Source: Arthrobacter cheniae
GTDB taxonomy: Bacteria > Actinomycetota > Actinomycetes > Actinomycetales > Micrococcaceae
Assembly (NCBI RefSeq): GCF_003602275.1
Contig: NZ_QZVT01000008.1
Coordinates: 73,716-137,715, forward strand
Reading direction: 5' to 3'
DNA length: 64,000 bases
Of this stretch, positions 26,020 to 33,572 are shown in pieces (position 1 is the first letter of the stretch; each line of letters begins with the position of its first letter). Below the pieces are notes generated by a model that was not told the DNA's origin, did no database searches, and worked only from the letters and a program-made list of their open reading frames with translations. A program made the position numbers and the translations under genes.

Positions 26020-26375
26020 GCTGTTCACAGCGGCGACGGAGCGGCTGCTCGACGAGCGCCTGCCGCCTTTCAACCCGCCCCACTGTCGCGGAAGCCGGCG
26101 CGAAGTATGTTGATCCATCGGTCAGAGCCTGACGGATGATCCGCACCAAGGCCCTGCCGGGTCCGTCGCGCTCGAACTCGACCTCCTCGCGGGAGGGAAG
26201 ACGTACTGCTGACACCATGGCCTTTCCGCAGTTCCACGTTCCGCCGCATCCGACCCAAGGAGTGGGTCGATCCGGTGGTTGGACCTTTCGGCCATCCTAC
26301 GAAACAGGATGAGCGGGGGGAAGCGCCGCCTATACGTGGTGAGGGGCCTGGACACTACTGGAGCCGAGGGGAAGC

Positions 26376-26410
26376 TAAGCAGGCTTTTCATCGAGTACTA
26401 AGTGTGCTTA
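26376..26410. promoter_or_regulatory. Paired TAAG-N4-CTTA operators before the PRC/DUF2382 gene
   Basis: TAAGCAGGCTTT at 26376-26387 and TAAGTGTGCTTA at 26399-26410 start 23 bases apart, roughly two helical turns, ~100-130 bases before the ATG. Only the second has perfect arms. Confidence 0.55.
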
Positions 26411-26505
26411 CTCTAGAGGTCGGTGGTTCGTCAGGGACTCCGGTCCCTGCGGAACCTCAACCGAGAATTCCAAACCCCCGTGAGATCACTCAGAAGGAGA
26501 AGGAA

Positions 26506-27426
26506 ATGATTACCCAGAACCACATCGATACCCTGCTCGGCAACGGCGGCAACGTGGTTGGAGCCGATGGAGAGAAGATCGGGTCGATCGGCCAGGTCTA
26601 CCTCGATGATCAGACGGGCGAGCCCAGCTGGGTCACCGCGAAGACTGGCCTGTTCGGTACATCGGAATCTTTCGTTCCGCTTCAGGGCGCCGACGTCGAA
26701 GGACACGACGTCCGCGTGCCCTACAGCAAGCACCAGGTGAAGGACGCACCCCGCGTCGAGTCCGACGGCAACCTGAGCCCGGAGGAAGAGGATCGCCTCT
26801 ACCGCCACTACGAGATCGGCGGCGGCACCAGCGGCTACTCCGACACGACGACGACCAGCGGTACCAGCGGCTACTCCGACACGACGACGAGCGGCACCGT
26901 CGGCCAGGGTGATCGCGATGTCGACATCGACACGACGTCGGGCCGTCACTCCGGCCGCACCGACACGGACGCGAGCACCCGCTCGAACACGACCGACACG
27001 CGTGGCACGGTCGGTCACGACACCTCCGGTCCCACCACCGATGAGGCGATGACACGCTCGGAAGAGCAGCTCCGCGTCGGCACGGAACGCCGCGAAGTCG
27101 GCAGCGCCCGCCTGCGCAAGTACGTCGTCACCGAGAACGTCACGCAGACCGTCCCCGTCAGCCGCGAGGAGGTCCGCGTAGAGCGCGAGCCCATCACGGA
27201 CGCCAACCGCGACAATGCCTACGATGGTCCCGCCATCAGCGAGGAGGAGCACGAGGTGACCCTCCACGCGGAGCGCCCGGTCGTCGACAAGGAAGCCGTT
27301 CCGGTCGAGCGCGTGCGTCTCGACAAGGAGACCGTGACGAGCAACGAAACGGTCAGTGGCGAAGTCCGCAAGGAAGAGATTGAAGTCGAAGGCGCGGATG
27401 ACACTCGCCGGGGCAATAACCTCTAG
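26506..27426 (+). CDS. PRC-barrel / DUF2382 stress protein
   Basis: 306 residues from ATG 26506 with AAGGAGAAGGA upstream. Residues ~1-90 are a PRC-barrel (GEKIGSIGQVYLDDQTGEPSW, FVPLQGADVEGHDVRVPY). A Ser/Thr/Gly low-complexity linker contains a tandem TSGYSDTTT repeat. Residues ~195-300 are DUF2382/YsnF (REVGSARLRKYVVTENVTQT, VPVSREEVRVEREPI, VVDKEAVPVERVRLDKE). YsnF-like proteins are general-stress proteins in other bacteria. The two upstream operators and adjacent marR suggest control by that regulator. Confidence 0.9.
   Translation: MITQNHIDTLLGNGGNVVGADGEKIGSIGQVYLDDQTGEPSWVTAKTGLFGTSESFVPLQGADVEGHDVRVPYSKHQVKDAPRVESDGNLSPEEEDRLYRHYEIGGGTSGYSDTTTTSGTSGYSDTTTSGTVGQGDRDVDIDTTSGRHSGRTDTDASTRSNTTDTRGTVGHDTSGPTTDEAMTRSEEQLRVGTERREVGSARLRKYVVTENVTQTVPVSREEVRVEREPITDANRDNAYDGPAISEEEHEVTLHAERPVVDKEAVPVERVRLDKETVTSNETVSGEVRKEEIEVEGADDTRRGNNL
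26827..26890 (+). repeat. Tandem 28-base repeat in the PRC/DUF2382 linker
   Basis: 26827-26854 and 26863-26890 are almost identical, with a 36-base period, and encode TSGYSDTTT-type units. Confidence 0.85.
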
Positions 27427-27440
27427 CAGATACATGTGAC

Positions 27441-27477
27441 ACAGGAGGGCCCGGGGCATGGCCCCGGGCCCTCCTGT
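27441..27477 (+). terminator. Perfect hairpin terminator after the PRC/DUF2382 gene
   Basis: A 17-base perfect stem starting ACAGGAGGGCCC around an ATG loop, 15 bases after the stop. GC-rich and without a T-run. Confidence 0.8.
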
Positions 27478-27560
27478 CGTCGATCCGCCCTGCCGGCACC
27501 ACCGCAATTACGCTGCGTCCACATCCGACCAGCCATAGTGCCTGCTGCGCAGAAGGATAA

Positions 27561-27572
27561 TAAGCCTGCTGT
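27561..27572. promoter_or_regulatory. Degenerate TAAG-N4-CTTA site before marR
   Basis: TAAGCCTGCTGT keeps one arm and two bases of the other. It lies ~90 bases before the marR start, where autoregulation would place it. Confidence 0.35.
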
Positions 27573-27654
27573 CTATTTCGGGTGAAGTTGTCTAGAGTAA
27601 GTAGCAGGAACAAGCGAATTCACTGCGTAGGACCGAGGGGAAGGACACGCCATC

Positions 27655-28077
27655 GTGCCGGAGTTGAACGATTGGTCGACCAGCCGCCTGCTTACGACCG
27701 CAGCCCGTATCGTCGAGCACTCATGGAACGAGAAGCTCCTCGGAATCGGCATCACCCATGCTGGTCTCACCACGCTCGGCGTCCTGGAACGCGAGGGGAC
27801 CCTCACGGGTGTGCGCCTCGCCCAGCTCGTCCACGTACAGGCCCAGACCGTGGGACGCACCCTGGACCGCCTTGAGAAGCGCGGACTCGTGACCAGGCTT
27901 CGCAACACGGCCGACCGCCGCAGCCAGCGCATCACCATCACCTCAGCCGGGCTCAAGGCCCTCGAGCGTGCCAAGAACATCGAGCACGAGTTGATGGCGG
28001 AGGACGGTCTCGCCTCGCAGGATCTGCGCGACCGCCTGAAGACTGTCATCAACGAGCTCGGGCCCAAGAAGGACTAG
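27655..28077 (+). CDS. MarR-family transcriptional regulator (copy 1)
   Basis: 140 residues from GTG 27655 with AGGGGAAGGA upstream. The winged helix-turn-helix covers ~35-105: the recognition helix VHVQAQTVGRTLDRLEKRG and the wing ADRRSQRITITSAG are clear. The N-terminus WSTSRLLTTAARIVEHSWNE is nearly the same as in the paralogue at 47839. MarR dimers bind short palindromes; the TAAG-N4-CTTA sites around this gene are the obvious candidates. No Cys is present, so thiol oxidation cannot be its signal. Stop overlaps the dnaB stop by four bases, tail to tail. Confidence 0.88.
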   Translation: MPELNDWSTSRLLTTAARIVEHSWNEKLLGIGITHAGLTTLGVLEREGTLTGVRLAQLVHVQAQTVGRTLDRLEKRGLVTRLRNTADRRSQRITITSAGLKALERAKNIEHELMAEDGLASQDLRDRLKTVINELGPKKD

Positions 28078-29450
28078 TAGCCCCCGCCGTCCGCAGCCAT
28101 GTTGTTGAAGCGCGAGTAATGTCCCTGGAAGCCCACGACGATCGTTTTCGTGGGGCCGTTGCGGTGCTTGGCAACGATGACGTCAGCCTCACCGGCTCGC
28201 GCTGACTCCTTGTCGTAGACATCGTCGCGATGCAGGAGGATCACCATATCGGCGTCCTGCTCGATGGAGCCGGACTCACGGAGGTCCGACACCTGGGGTC
28301 GCTTGTCCGTCCGCTGCTCGGACCCACGGTTGAGCTGGGACAGCGCGACGACGGGGACATTCAATTCCTTCGCCAGCAACTTGAGCGCTCGCGAGAACTC
28401 AGAAACCTCCTGCTGGCGGGATTCAACGCGCTTGCCCGAGGACATGAGCTGGAGGTAGTCCAGCACCACGAGCTTCAGGTCGTGACGTTGCTTCAGCCGC
28501 CTGCACTTGGCGCGGATCTCCATCAACGACATGTTCGGGCTGTCATCGATGAAAAGGGGGGCATCGTTCATACGGCCCATGGTCGTCGCGATCTTCCCCC
28601 ACTGCTCGTCCTTGATGGTGCCCTTGCGCAGATCCTGCAAGCCGATCGTCGCCTCGGCAGACAGCAGGCGCATCGCAATCTCGTTCCGGCCCATCTCGAG
28701 CGAGAAGAAGACCGTGGTCATGTTGTGCTTGATGGCCGCTGATCTCGCCCAGTCCAGCGCGAAGGTCGACTTACCCATGGCAGGGCGGGCCGCCACGACG
28801 ATCATCTGGCCGCCATGGAGGCCCTGCGTCAGCTCATCCAGTTCGTAGAAGCCCGTCGGCACTCCGGTCATGCCTTCGCCCTTGTGCCCGGCAGACTCGA
28901 TCTCGTCGACCGTGCCCTCGATGATGTCCTTCAGGGCCACGTAGTCCTCCGCCGTCCGGCGTTCGGCCACCGCGTAGACCTCCGCCTGGGCAGCGTTCAC
29001 GAGGTCGTCGACCTCGCCGTCGTTGGAGTACCCGAGTTGCACGATCTTCGTGCCGGCATCGACGAGCCGTCGCAGGACAGCCCGTTCGCGAACGATCTCC
29101 GCATAGAAGCCGGCATTGGCGGCCGTCGGGACGGACTGGATCAGCGTGTGGAGATAGGCGGGACCGCCGATGCGCGAGATCTCGCCACGTTTCGTCAGCT
29201 CATCGGATACCGTGACGGCGTCGGCGGGCTCACCGCGCCCGTAGAGGTCGATGATGGCCTCGTAGATGCTCTCGTGAGCGGGCCGATAGAAGTCGATTCC
29301 GCGAAGGACCTCCACGCAGTCGGCGATGGCGTCCTTCGAGAGCATCATGCCGCCCAGCACGGACTGCTCCGCGACGAGGTCCTGAGGGGGTGTACGGGCG
29401 AATTCCGGAGAACGAGTGTCCGTTGTTGAGTCTGCATGTGCCAGGGACAC
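28074..29450 (-). CDS. dnaB: Replicative DNA helicase DnaB
   Basis: 458 residues, normal length, so no intein. The N-terminal domain (QDLVAEQSVLGGMMLSKDAI, FYRPAHESIYEAI) precedes the RecA-like motor: Walker A ARPAMGKSTFALDW, Walker B LVVLDYLQLM, then SQLNRG, DLRESGSIEQDAD and the H4-type VIVAKHRNGPT. It unwinds DNA at the replication fork as a hexamer. The start is a GTG with AGGAGAAAGG upstream. The gene lies downstream of rplI on the same strand with a 686-base gap between them, so it has its own promoter. Confidence 0.97.
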   Translation of the reverse strand: MSLAHADSTTDTRSPEFARTPPQDLVAEQSVLGGMMLSKDAIADCVEVLRGIDFYRPAHESIYEAIIDLYGRGEPADAVTVSDELTKRGEISRIGGPAYLHTLIQSVPTAANAGFYAEIVRERAVLRRLVDAGTKIVQLGYSNDGEVDDLVNAAQAEVYAVAERRTAEDYVALKDIIEGTVDEIESAGHKGEGMTGVPTGFYELDELTQGLHGGQMIVVAARPAMGKSTFALDWARSAAIKHNMTTVFFSLEMGRNEIAMRLLSAEATIGLQDLRKGTIKDEQWGKIATTMGRMNDAPLFIDDSPNMSLMEIRAKCRRLKQRHDLKLVVLDYLQLMSSGKRVESRQQEVSEFSRALKLLAKELNVPVVALSQLNRGSEQRTDKRPQVSDLRESGSIEQDADMVILLHRDDVYDKESARAGEADVIVAKHRNGPTKTIVVGFQGHYSRFNNMAADGGGY

Positions 29451-30136
29451 TGAGGGGCCTTTCTCCTACTGTCGAAGCGGCTGCCGTAGGAACGGCTACC
29501 GGACACCCGGGCCGGGTCCGACAGGACAGGCCTATCACCCGACACCCTCACTATTGGGAATCTTCCGCAACGGTAGCCCCCTCTCCAGGAGCCGCAAAGC
29601 GCCCAACCAACAGGGGGTGTGGGTAAGTGTGAATAAGCTGTGGATTACGCGGCGTATCTTGTGCACAGGATGGGGAGAACCCTGTGGATAGAAAAATACT
29701 TCCGAGGCCGACAGGCCCCTGACCTGCGGAAACGTCGTCCATAGCCTGTGCACGAAAGAAAAGTTTCCTGCTGCTCCATCCACAGGTGCGCTGTTGACAA
29801 CATCGGCCGAACCAGTTCGGGAGCGTCTTCCGTGGCCTATATCACTCACGGGCTGCGGCCGGCACAGCGGTGTCCGGAGGTGCACTCGGGCCGCACGTGG
29901 GAGTATGCCTCGGCACGTACGTTCGAGCGTGCCCGAGCCCGGCTCCATCACTGGGACGGGATGCATCCTGGGTGGAAGCATGCCCGCCCGGCGATGGTAC
30001 CGAAGGCGGTCTGAAGCGTCCCGTGATCGTGAAGCGAGAGTGAAGGATCTACGGCTTAAATACAGGAAGCCCCCGCCTGGGCGAGAGCTTCCTGACCGAC
30101 CTGGTCCTACTGCAACGTCATCTGCTGGCGAGGCTG
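29451..30136. other. 686-base gap with DnaA-box-like words and dnaB promoter
   Basis: No convincing gene. It holds TAATCCACA (complement, 29638-29647), CTATCCACA (complement, 29683-29691) and ATCCACAG (29778-29785), each close to the DnaA box TTATCCACA. An inverted pair is GTGCACAGG at 29661 and CCTGTGCAC at 29745. TTGACA at 29794 could be a promoter element. Confidence 0.45.
30063..30094 (-). terminator. Terminator of the rpsF-rplI operon
   Basis: An 8-base stem CAGGAAGC/GCTTCCTG closes a loop with a second GC pairing, starting ~43 bases after the rplI stop; the minus strand then reads TATTTAAG. Confidence 0.6.
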
Positions 30137-30586
30137 CTAGCTCGCAACGACGTCCAGATCGATAACTGCTGCGACATCCTCATGGAGACGAACGTTGGCC
30201 TGGTACGAACCGACCGACTTGATGTGAGCCGGAAGTTCGACCTTGCGCTTGTCGATCTTGCCGAGGCCGGCGGCCTCGACGGCCTTGGCGACGTCGTCGG
30301 CCTTGACCGTGCCGAACAGGCGGCCGGAGCCGCCCGCCTTGACGGTGAGGGTGACGGGCTTGGCCGACAGTGCGGCGGCCTGGCGCTGGGCGTCCTCGAG
30401 TGATGCGTGCTCGCGGGCGGAGCGGGCAGCCTTGATCGAATCGACCTGCTTCTCGCCACCCTTGCTCCACGTCAGGGCGAACCCGCGGGGCAGAAGGAAG
30501 TTACGTGCGTAACCGTTCTTCACCTCGACGACATCGCCTGCTGCACCGAGTCCGGTGACTTCCTGGGTCAGAATGAGCTTCGACAT
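30137..30586 (-). CDS. rplI: 50S ribosomal protein bL9
   Basis: 149 residues. The N-terminal rRNA-binding domain begins [20 protein letters not shown] and contains [16 protein letters not shown], the bL9 signature. A long connecting helix and the C-terminal domain ([17 protein letters not shown]) follow. It is a component of the large subunit near the L1 stalk. It is the last gene of the rpsF-ssb-rpsR-rplI operon, 15 bases after rpsR. Confidence 0.97.
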   Translation of the reverse strand: MSKLILTQEVTGLGAAGDVVEVKNGYARNFLLPRGFALTWSKGGEKQVDSIKAARSAREHASLEDAQRQAAALSAKPVTLTVKAGGSGRLFGTVKADDVAKAVEAAGLGKIDKRKVELPAHIKSVGSYQANVRLHEDVAAVIDLDVVAS

Positions 30587-30601
30587 AGTGTGTCCCCTTT
30601 C

Positions 30602-30841
30602 CTAGCCGCGACCGGCGCCGGAGTACGGCAGGAGGGCGACTTCGCGGGCGTTCTTGATGGCCTGAGCGATCTTGCGCTGCTCCTGCACGGTCACGCCGGT
30701 AACGCGACGGGCACGGATCTTTCCGCGATCGGAAATGAACTTACGCAGCAGTGCTACGTCCTTGTAGTCGATGACGGTGACGTCTGCGGCCTTCAAGGGA
30801 TTGGACTTTGGTTTGGGCTTACGAAGTTCAGCCTTAGCCAT
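30602..30841 (-). CDS. rpsR: 30S ribosomal protein bS18 (cysteine-free form)
   Basis: 79 residues. [51 protein letters not shown] is bS18 throughout. The whole protein contains no cysteine, whereas zinc-type S18 has a CxxC near the N-terminus, so this is the zinc-independent C-minus form. bS18 pairs with bS6, encoded upstream in this operon, on the 30S platform. If a second, zinc-type rpsR exists elsewhere, this copy would be expressed whatever the zinc supply; that cannot be seen here. Confidence 0.96.
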   Translation of the reverse strand: MAKAELRKPKPKSNPLKAADVTVIDYKDVALLRKFISDRGKIRARRVTGVTVQEQRKIAQAIKNAREVALLPYSGAGRG

Positions 30842-30867
30842 CGTGGTGCTCCTTTTTTTGCTTGGAG

Positions 30868-30917
30868 CCCGCAGAACGATTCTGCGGGATGGGACATGCC
30901 AGTCACGTGAGTGACTG
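30868..30917 (-). promoter_or_regulatory. Two hairpins in the ssb-rpsR spacer
   Basis: CCCGCAGAA/TTCTGCGGG (30868-30888, perfect 9 pairs, 3-base loop) and CAGTCAC/GTGACTG (30900-30917, 7 pairs, GTGA/TCAC loop) lie between ssb and rpsR. On the transcribed strand an A-run, not a T-run, follows, so it is not a normal terminator. It may be an attenuator or a processing or protein-binding site. Confidence 0.55.
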
Positions 30918-30955
30918 CGGCAGGAGCCCCGGGGACGGGACTCTGCCTGGAGTTC

Positions 30956-31522
30956 CTAGAAAGGCGGCTCGGAGTCGGGGCCGTTGCCCCAGCCCTGCGA
31001 ATTCCCGCCTGCAGGGGCGCCCCATGGGTCCTCCGCGGGCTGCTGGGCCTGCTGGCCGCCGCCCCAGCCCGAACCGGAGTTCGAGCCGCCGGAGTTCCCA
31101 CCGGAGTTGCCGCCACCTGAATTGCCGCCGAAGCCCCCGCCGTTCCCGCCGCCGGAGCGCTGGGTGCGGCTGACCTTCGCCGACGCATAGCGCAGGGATG
31201 GACCGATCTCGTCCACCTCCAGCTCCATGACGGTGCGCTTCTCGCCCTCTTTGGTGTCGTACGAACGTGACTTGAGTCGGCCCTGGGCAACCACTCGGGT
31301 TCCCTTGGTCAGGGTCTCGGCGACATTCTCCGCAGCCTCACGCCATACCGAAGCCCGGAGGAACAGCGTTTCGCCGTCCTTCCAGTCATTGGTCTGGCGA
31401 TCGAACGTACGGGGAGTGGACGCGATGGTGAAGTTGGCAACCGCTGATCCCGACGGCGTGAACCGAAGCTCGGGGTCGTTGGTGAGGTTGCCGATCACCG
31501 TGATGACTGTCTCGCCTGCCAT
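30956..31522 (-). CDS. ssb: Single-stranded DNA-binding protein
   Basis: 188 residues from ATG 31522, with AGGAGG four bases upstream. The OB fold spans ~1-115 ([52 protein letters not shown]). A Gly/Asn/Ser-rich linker follows, and the acidic tip DSEPPF at the end recruits replication and repair partners. It binds ssDNA as a tetramer. It lies between rpsF and rpsR as in most actinobacteria. Confidence 0.97.
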   Translation of the reverse strand: MAGETVITVIGNLTNDPELRFTPSGSAVANFTIASTPRTFDRQTNDWKDGETLFLRASVWREAAENVAETLTKGTRVVAQGRLKSRSYDTKEGEKRTVMELEVDEIGPSLRYASAKVSRTQRSGGGNGGGFGGNSGGGNSGGNSGGSNSGSGWGGGQQAQQPAEDPWGAPAGGNSQGWGNGPDSEPPF

Positions 31523-31582
31523 GGTGCCTCCTGGAGTCACTACCCGCCGGAGCGGGATGGATGGGTGAGGGATCTGCCGAAA

Positions 31583-31888
31583 CTACTCGGCGGAAACCTT
31601 CTGCTCCTCAGGACGGATGATCTTGGTGCGCATGATCGTCTCGTTGAGGCTCAGCTGGCGGTCGAGCTCGGAAGCCACGGCCGGGGTCGCGGTGAAGTTG
31701 ACGACGGCGTAGATGCCCTCGGTCTTCTTCTGGATCTCGTACGCAAGGCGCCGGCGTCCCCAGATATCCACTTTGTCCACGGTGCCGCCGCCATTGCGGA
31801 CGACATTCAGGAACTTCTCGAGTGTTGGGTCGATGGAGCGTTCCTCGACGTCGGGGTCGATGATTACCATCAATTCATATGCACGCAT
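31583..31888 (-). CDS. rpsF: 30S ribosomal protein bS6
   Basis: 101 residues from ATG 31888 with GAGGAGGTGGG upstream. [40 protein letters not shown] and [13 protein letters not shown] are the bS6 blocks. First gene of the operon rpsF-ssb-rpsR-rplI (minus strand). It pairs with bS18 on the 30S platform. The operon promoter must lie within the 31889-32055 region upstream. Confidence 0.97.
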   Translation of the reverse strand: MRAYELMVIIDPDVEERSIDPTLEKFLNVVRNGGGTVDKVDIWGRRRLAYEIQKKTEGIYAVVNFTATPAVASELDRQLSLNETIMRTKIIRPEEQKVSAE

Positions 31889-32055
31889 GTGTGAACCCAC
31901 CTCCTCTGGGCTGAACGGTCGCGGTCTTTCCGCAACAGGAGGTTCTTTAGCGTTGGTCCGGCCGCCGTCAGCGGTATCTTCCGCTGCCCGGCTGTGGCAC
32001 AGACGTATCAATGTTACCGGACGAAGCGGTGGGGACGAACTCCTGTGGAGAAGTC

Positions 32056-33336
32056 CTACTGGTCGCCGCGGAAGAACGCCGTGGTCGCCACGGTGAGGTG
32101 ACCCGGGTCCTCGACCCCGCACAGTTCACGTGCCGAATGCATCGAGAGCAGCGGCGTACCGACGTCGACCGTTCGGATCCCGAGCCGCGTGGCCGTCAGC
32201 GGACCGATGGTCGACCCGCAGGGCATCACGTTGTTGGAGACGAACTCCTGGTAGGGCACTCCGCTCGAACGGCACAGTGAGGCCCAGTAGGCGGCGCCGG
32301 GTGCGTCCGTGGTGTATCGCTGGTTCGCGTTGATCTTTAGGAGCGGCCCGCGGTTGAGGACGGGGAGGTTCACGGGGTCGTGCCGCTCCGCGTAGTTGGG
32401 GTGCACGGCATGACCGGCATCGGCAGACACGCAGAACGACGACGCAAGGGCGCGCAGCCGGTCCTCCGCGCCGGACCCGAGACCGAGCGAGATCCGCAGG
32501 AGCATGTCCTCGAGGAAGGGACCGCTGGCGCCGGACCGGGACCCACTGCCCACCTCCTCGTGGTCGAACGCGGCGAGGACCGCGATCGGCCCGTCCGCCG
32601 GGCTACCCGACGAGGCGGCGATGATCGCCGTGAGGCCGGCGTGTACCGACGAGAGGTTGTCGAGGCGGCCGGAAGCGAGGAACTCGTCGTGCGCCCCGAA
32701 GACGCGGGGCTCCTGTGTGTCGGCGACGACGACGTCGAACCCGCCGACGTCGAAGGGGTCCACTCCCGCACCCGCGGCAAGGAGACCGAGGAGGTCGGCG
32801 TCTCCGGGGTCACCGAGCCCCCACACCGGATTCATGTGGCGCTGCTTGTCGAGCGCCAGGCCATCGTTCACTGCTCGGTCGAGGTGGATCGCGAGCTGTG
32901 GGAAACGGAGCAAGGGGCCCGTGGCCACGAGGTGTTCGGTGCCGTCATGCAGTGTCAGGCGGCCGGCGAGCGCCAGTTCGCGGTCGAGCCAGGAATTGAG
33001 GAGCGGCCCGCCGTAGACCTCGACGCCGGCCTGCAGCCACCCGTACTTCCCGGTGGTGGGCTTGGGCTTCAGCTTGAACGAGGGAGAGTCCGTGTGGGCG
33101 CCGAGGATGTGGAACCCCGTTGTCGGCCCGGCGGCCTTCGGCACTGTCCAGGCAATCAGCGCGCCGTCACGGATGACGTAGAAGCTACCTGCACCACGCT
33201 TCCAGGCGTCCTGCTCCGCCAGCTCGCTGAATCCTGCTGCGGCAAGCCGCCGCCCGGCCTCCGCCACGGCATGAAAACTGGACGGGGACGCCACGACAAA
33301 GGCGCCGAGGTCCTGGATGTGCGCTGAAGTGCTCAT
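32056..33336 (-). CDS. M18-family aminopeptidase
   Basis: 426 residues from ATG 33336. The metal-site blocks are [16 protein letters not shown] (His-Asp), [32 protein letters not shown] (Glu-Glu), [16 protein letters not shown] and the last His in [12 protein letters not shown]. The start [19 protein letters not shown] is also typical. M18 enzymes are dodecameric, co-catalytic zinc aminopeptidases that prefer acidic or neutral N-terminal residues; the protein is cytoplasmic as no signal peptide is present. Confidence 0.93.
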   Translation of the reverse strand: MSTSAHIQDLGAFVVASPSSFHAVAEAGRRLAAAGFSELAEQDAWKRGAGSFYVIRDGALIAWTVPKAAGPTTGFHILGAHTDSPSFKLKPKPTTGKYGWLQAGVEVYGGPLLNSWLDRELALAGRLTLHDGTEHLVATGPLLRFPQLAIHLDRAVNDGLALDKQRHMNPVWGLGDPGDADLLGLLAAGAGVDPFDVGGFDVVVADTQEPRVFGAHDEFLASGRLDNLSSVHAGLTAIIAASSGSPADGPIAVLAAFDHEEVGSGSRSGASGPFLEDMLLRISLGLGSGAEDRLRALASSFCVSADAGHAVHPNYAERHDPVNLPVLNRGPLLKINANQRYTTDAPGAAYWASLCRSSGVPYQEFVSNNVMPCGSTIGPLTATRLGIRTVDVGTPLLSMHSARELCGVEDPGHLTVATTAFFRGDQ

Positions 33337-33572
33337 CCCCCGATTCAACCAGACCCTGATGACGGCACCCTGGCGGATCCCAGTGTGGGCTCGCAACTGC
33401 GGTCGGTCCTCCATTCCCCCGATTGCACCAGATTGTGCGGGCAGGTAGTTAAGGCGCGAAAAACGAGTACCGAGGTGAAAAACTGCGTACCCGATACTGT
33501 GTCTCCGTGCAACTAATACCCGTAGGTTCTGGAGGTCACCCCCACGTTCCCCTTAGGTCTCCAGGAGTTTCC

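Noticed and set aside
26827..26890. CRISPR-like direct repeats
   Set aside because: Only two copies, inside a coding low-complexity linker, in frame and without spacers or cas genes.
29638..29785. Chromosomal origin oriC
   Set aside because: dnaA and dnaN are not adjacent, boxes are few and imperfect, and no AT-rich unwinding region is seen.
29535..29981. Leftward open frame of ~148 residues in the dnaB-rplI gap
   Set aside because: Basic, low-quality composition, no ribosome site, no recognisable domain, and it covers DnaA-box-like non-coding sequence.
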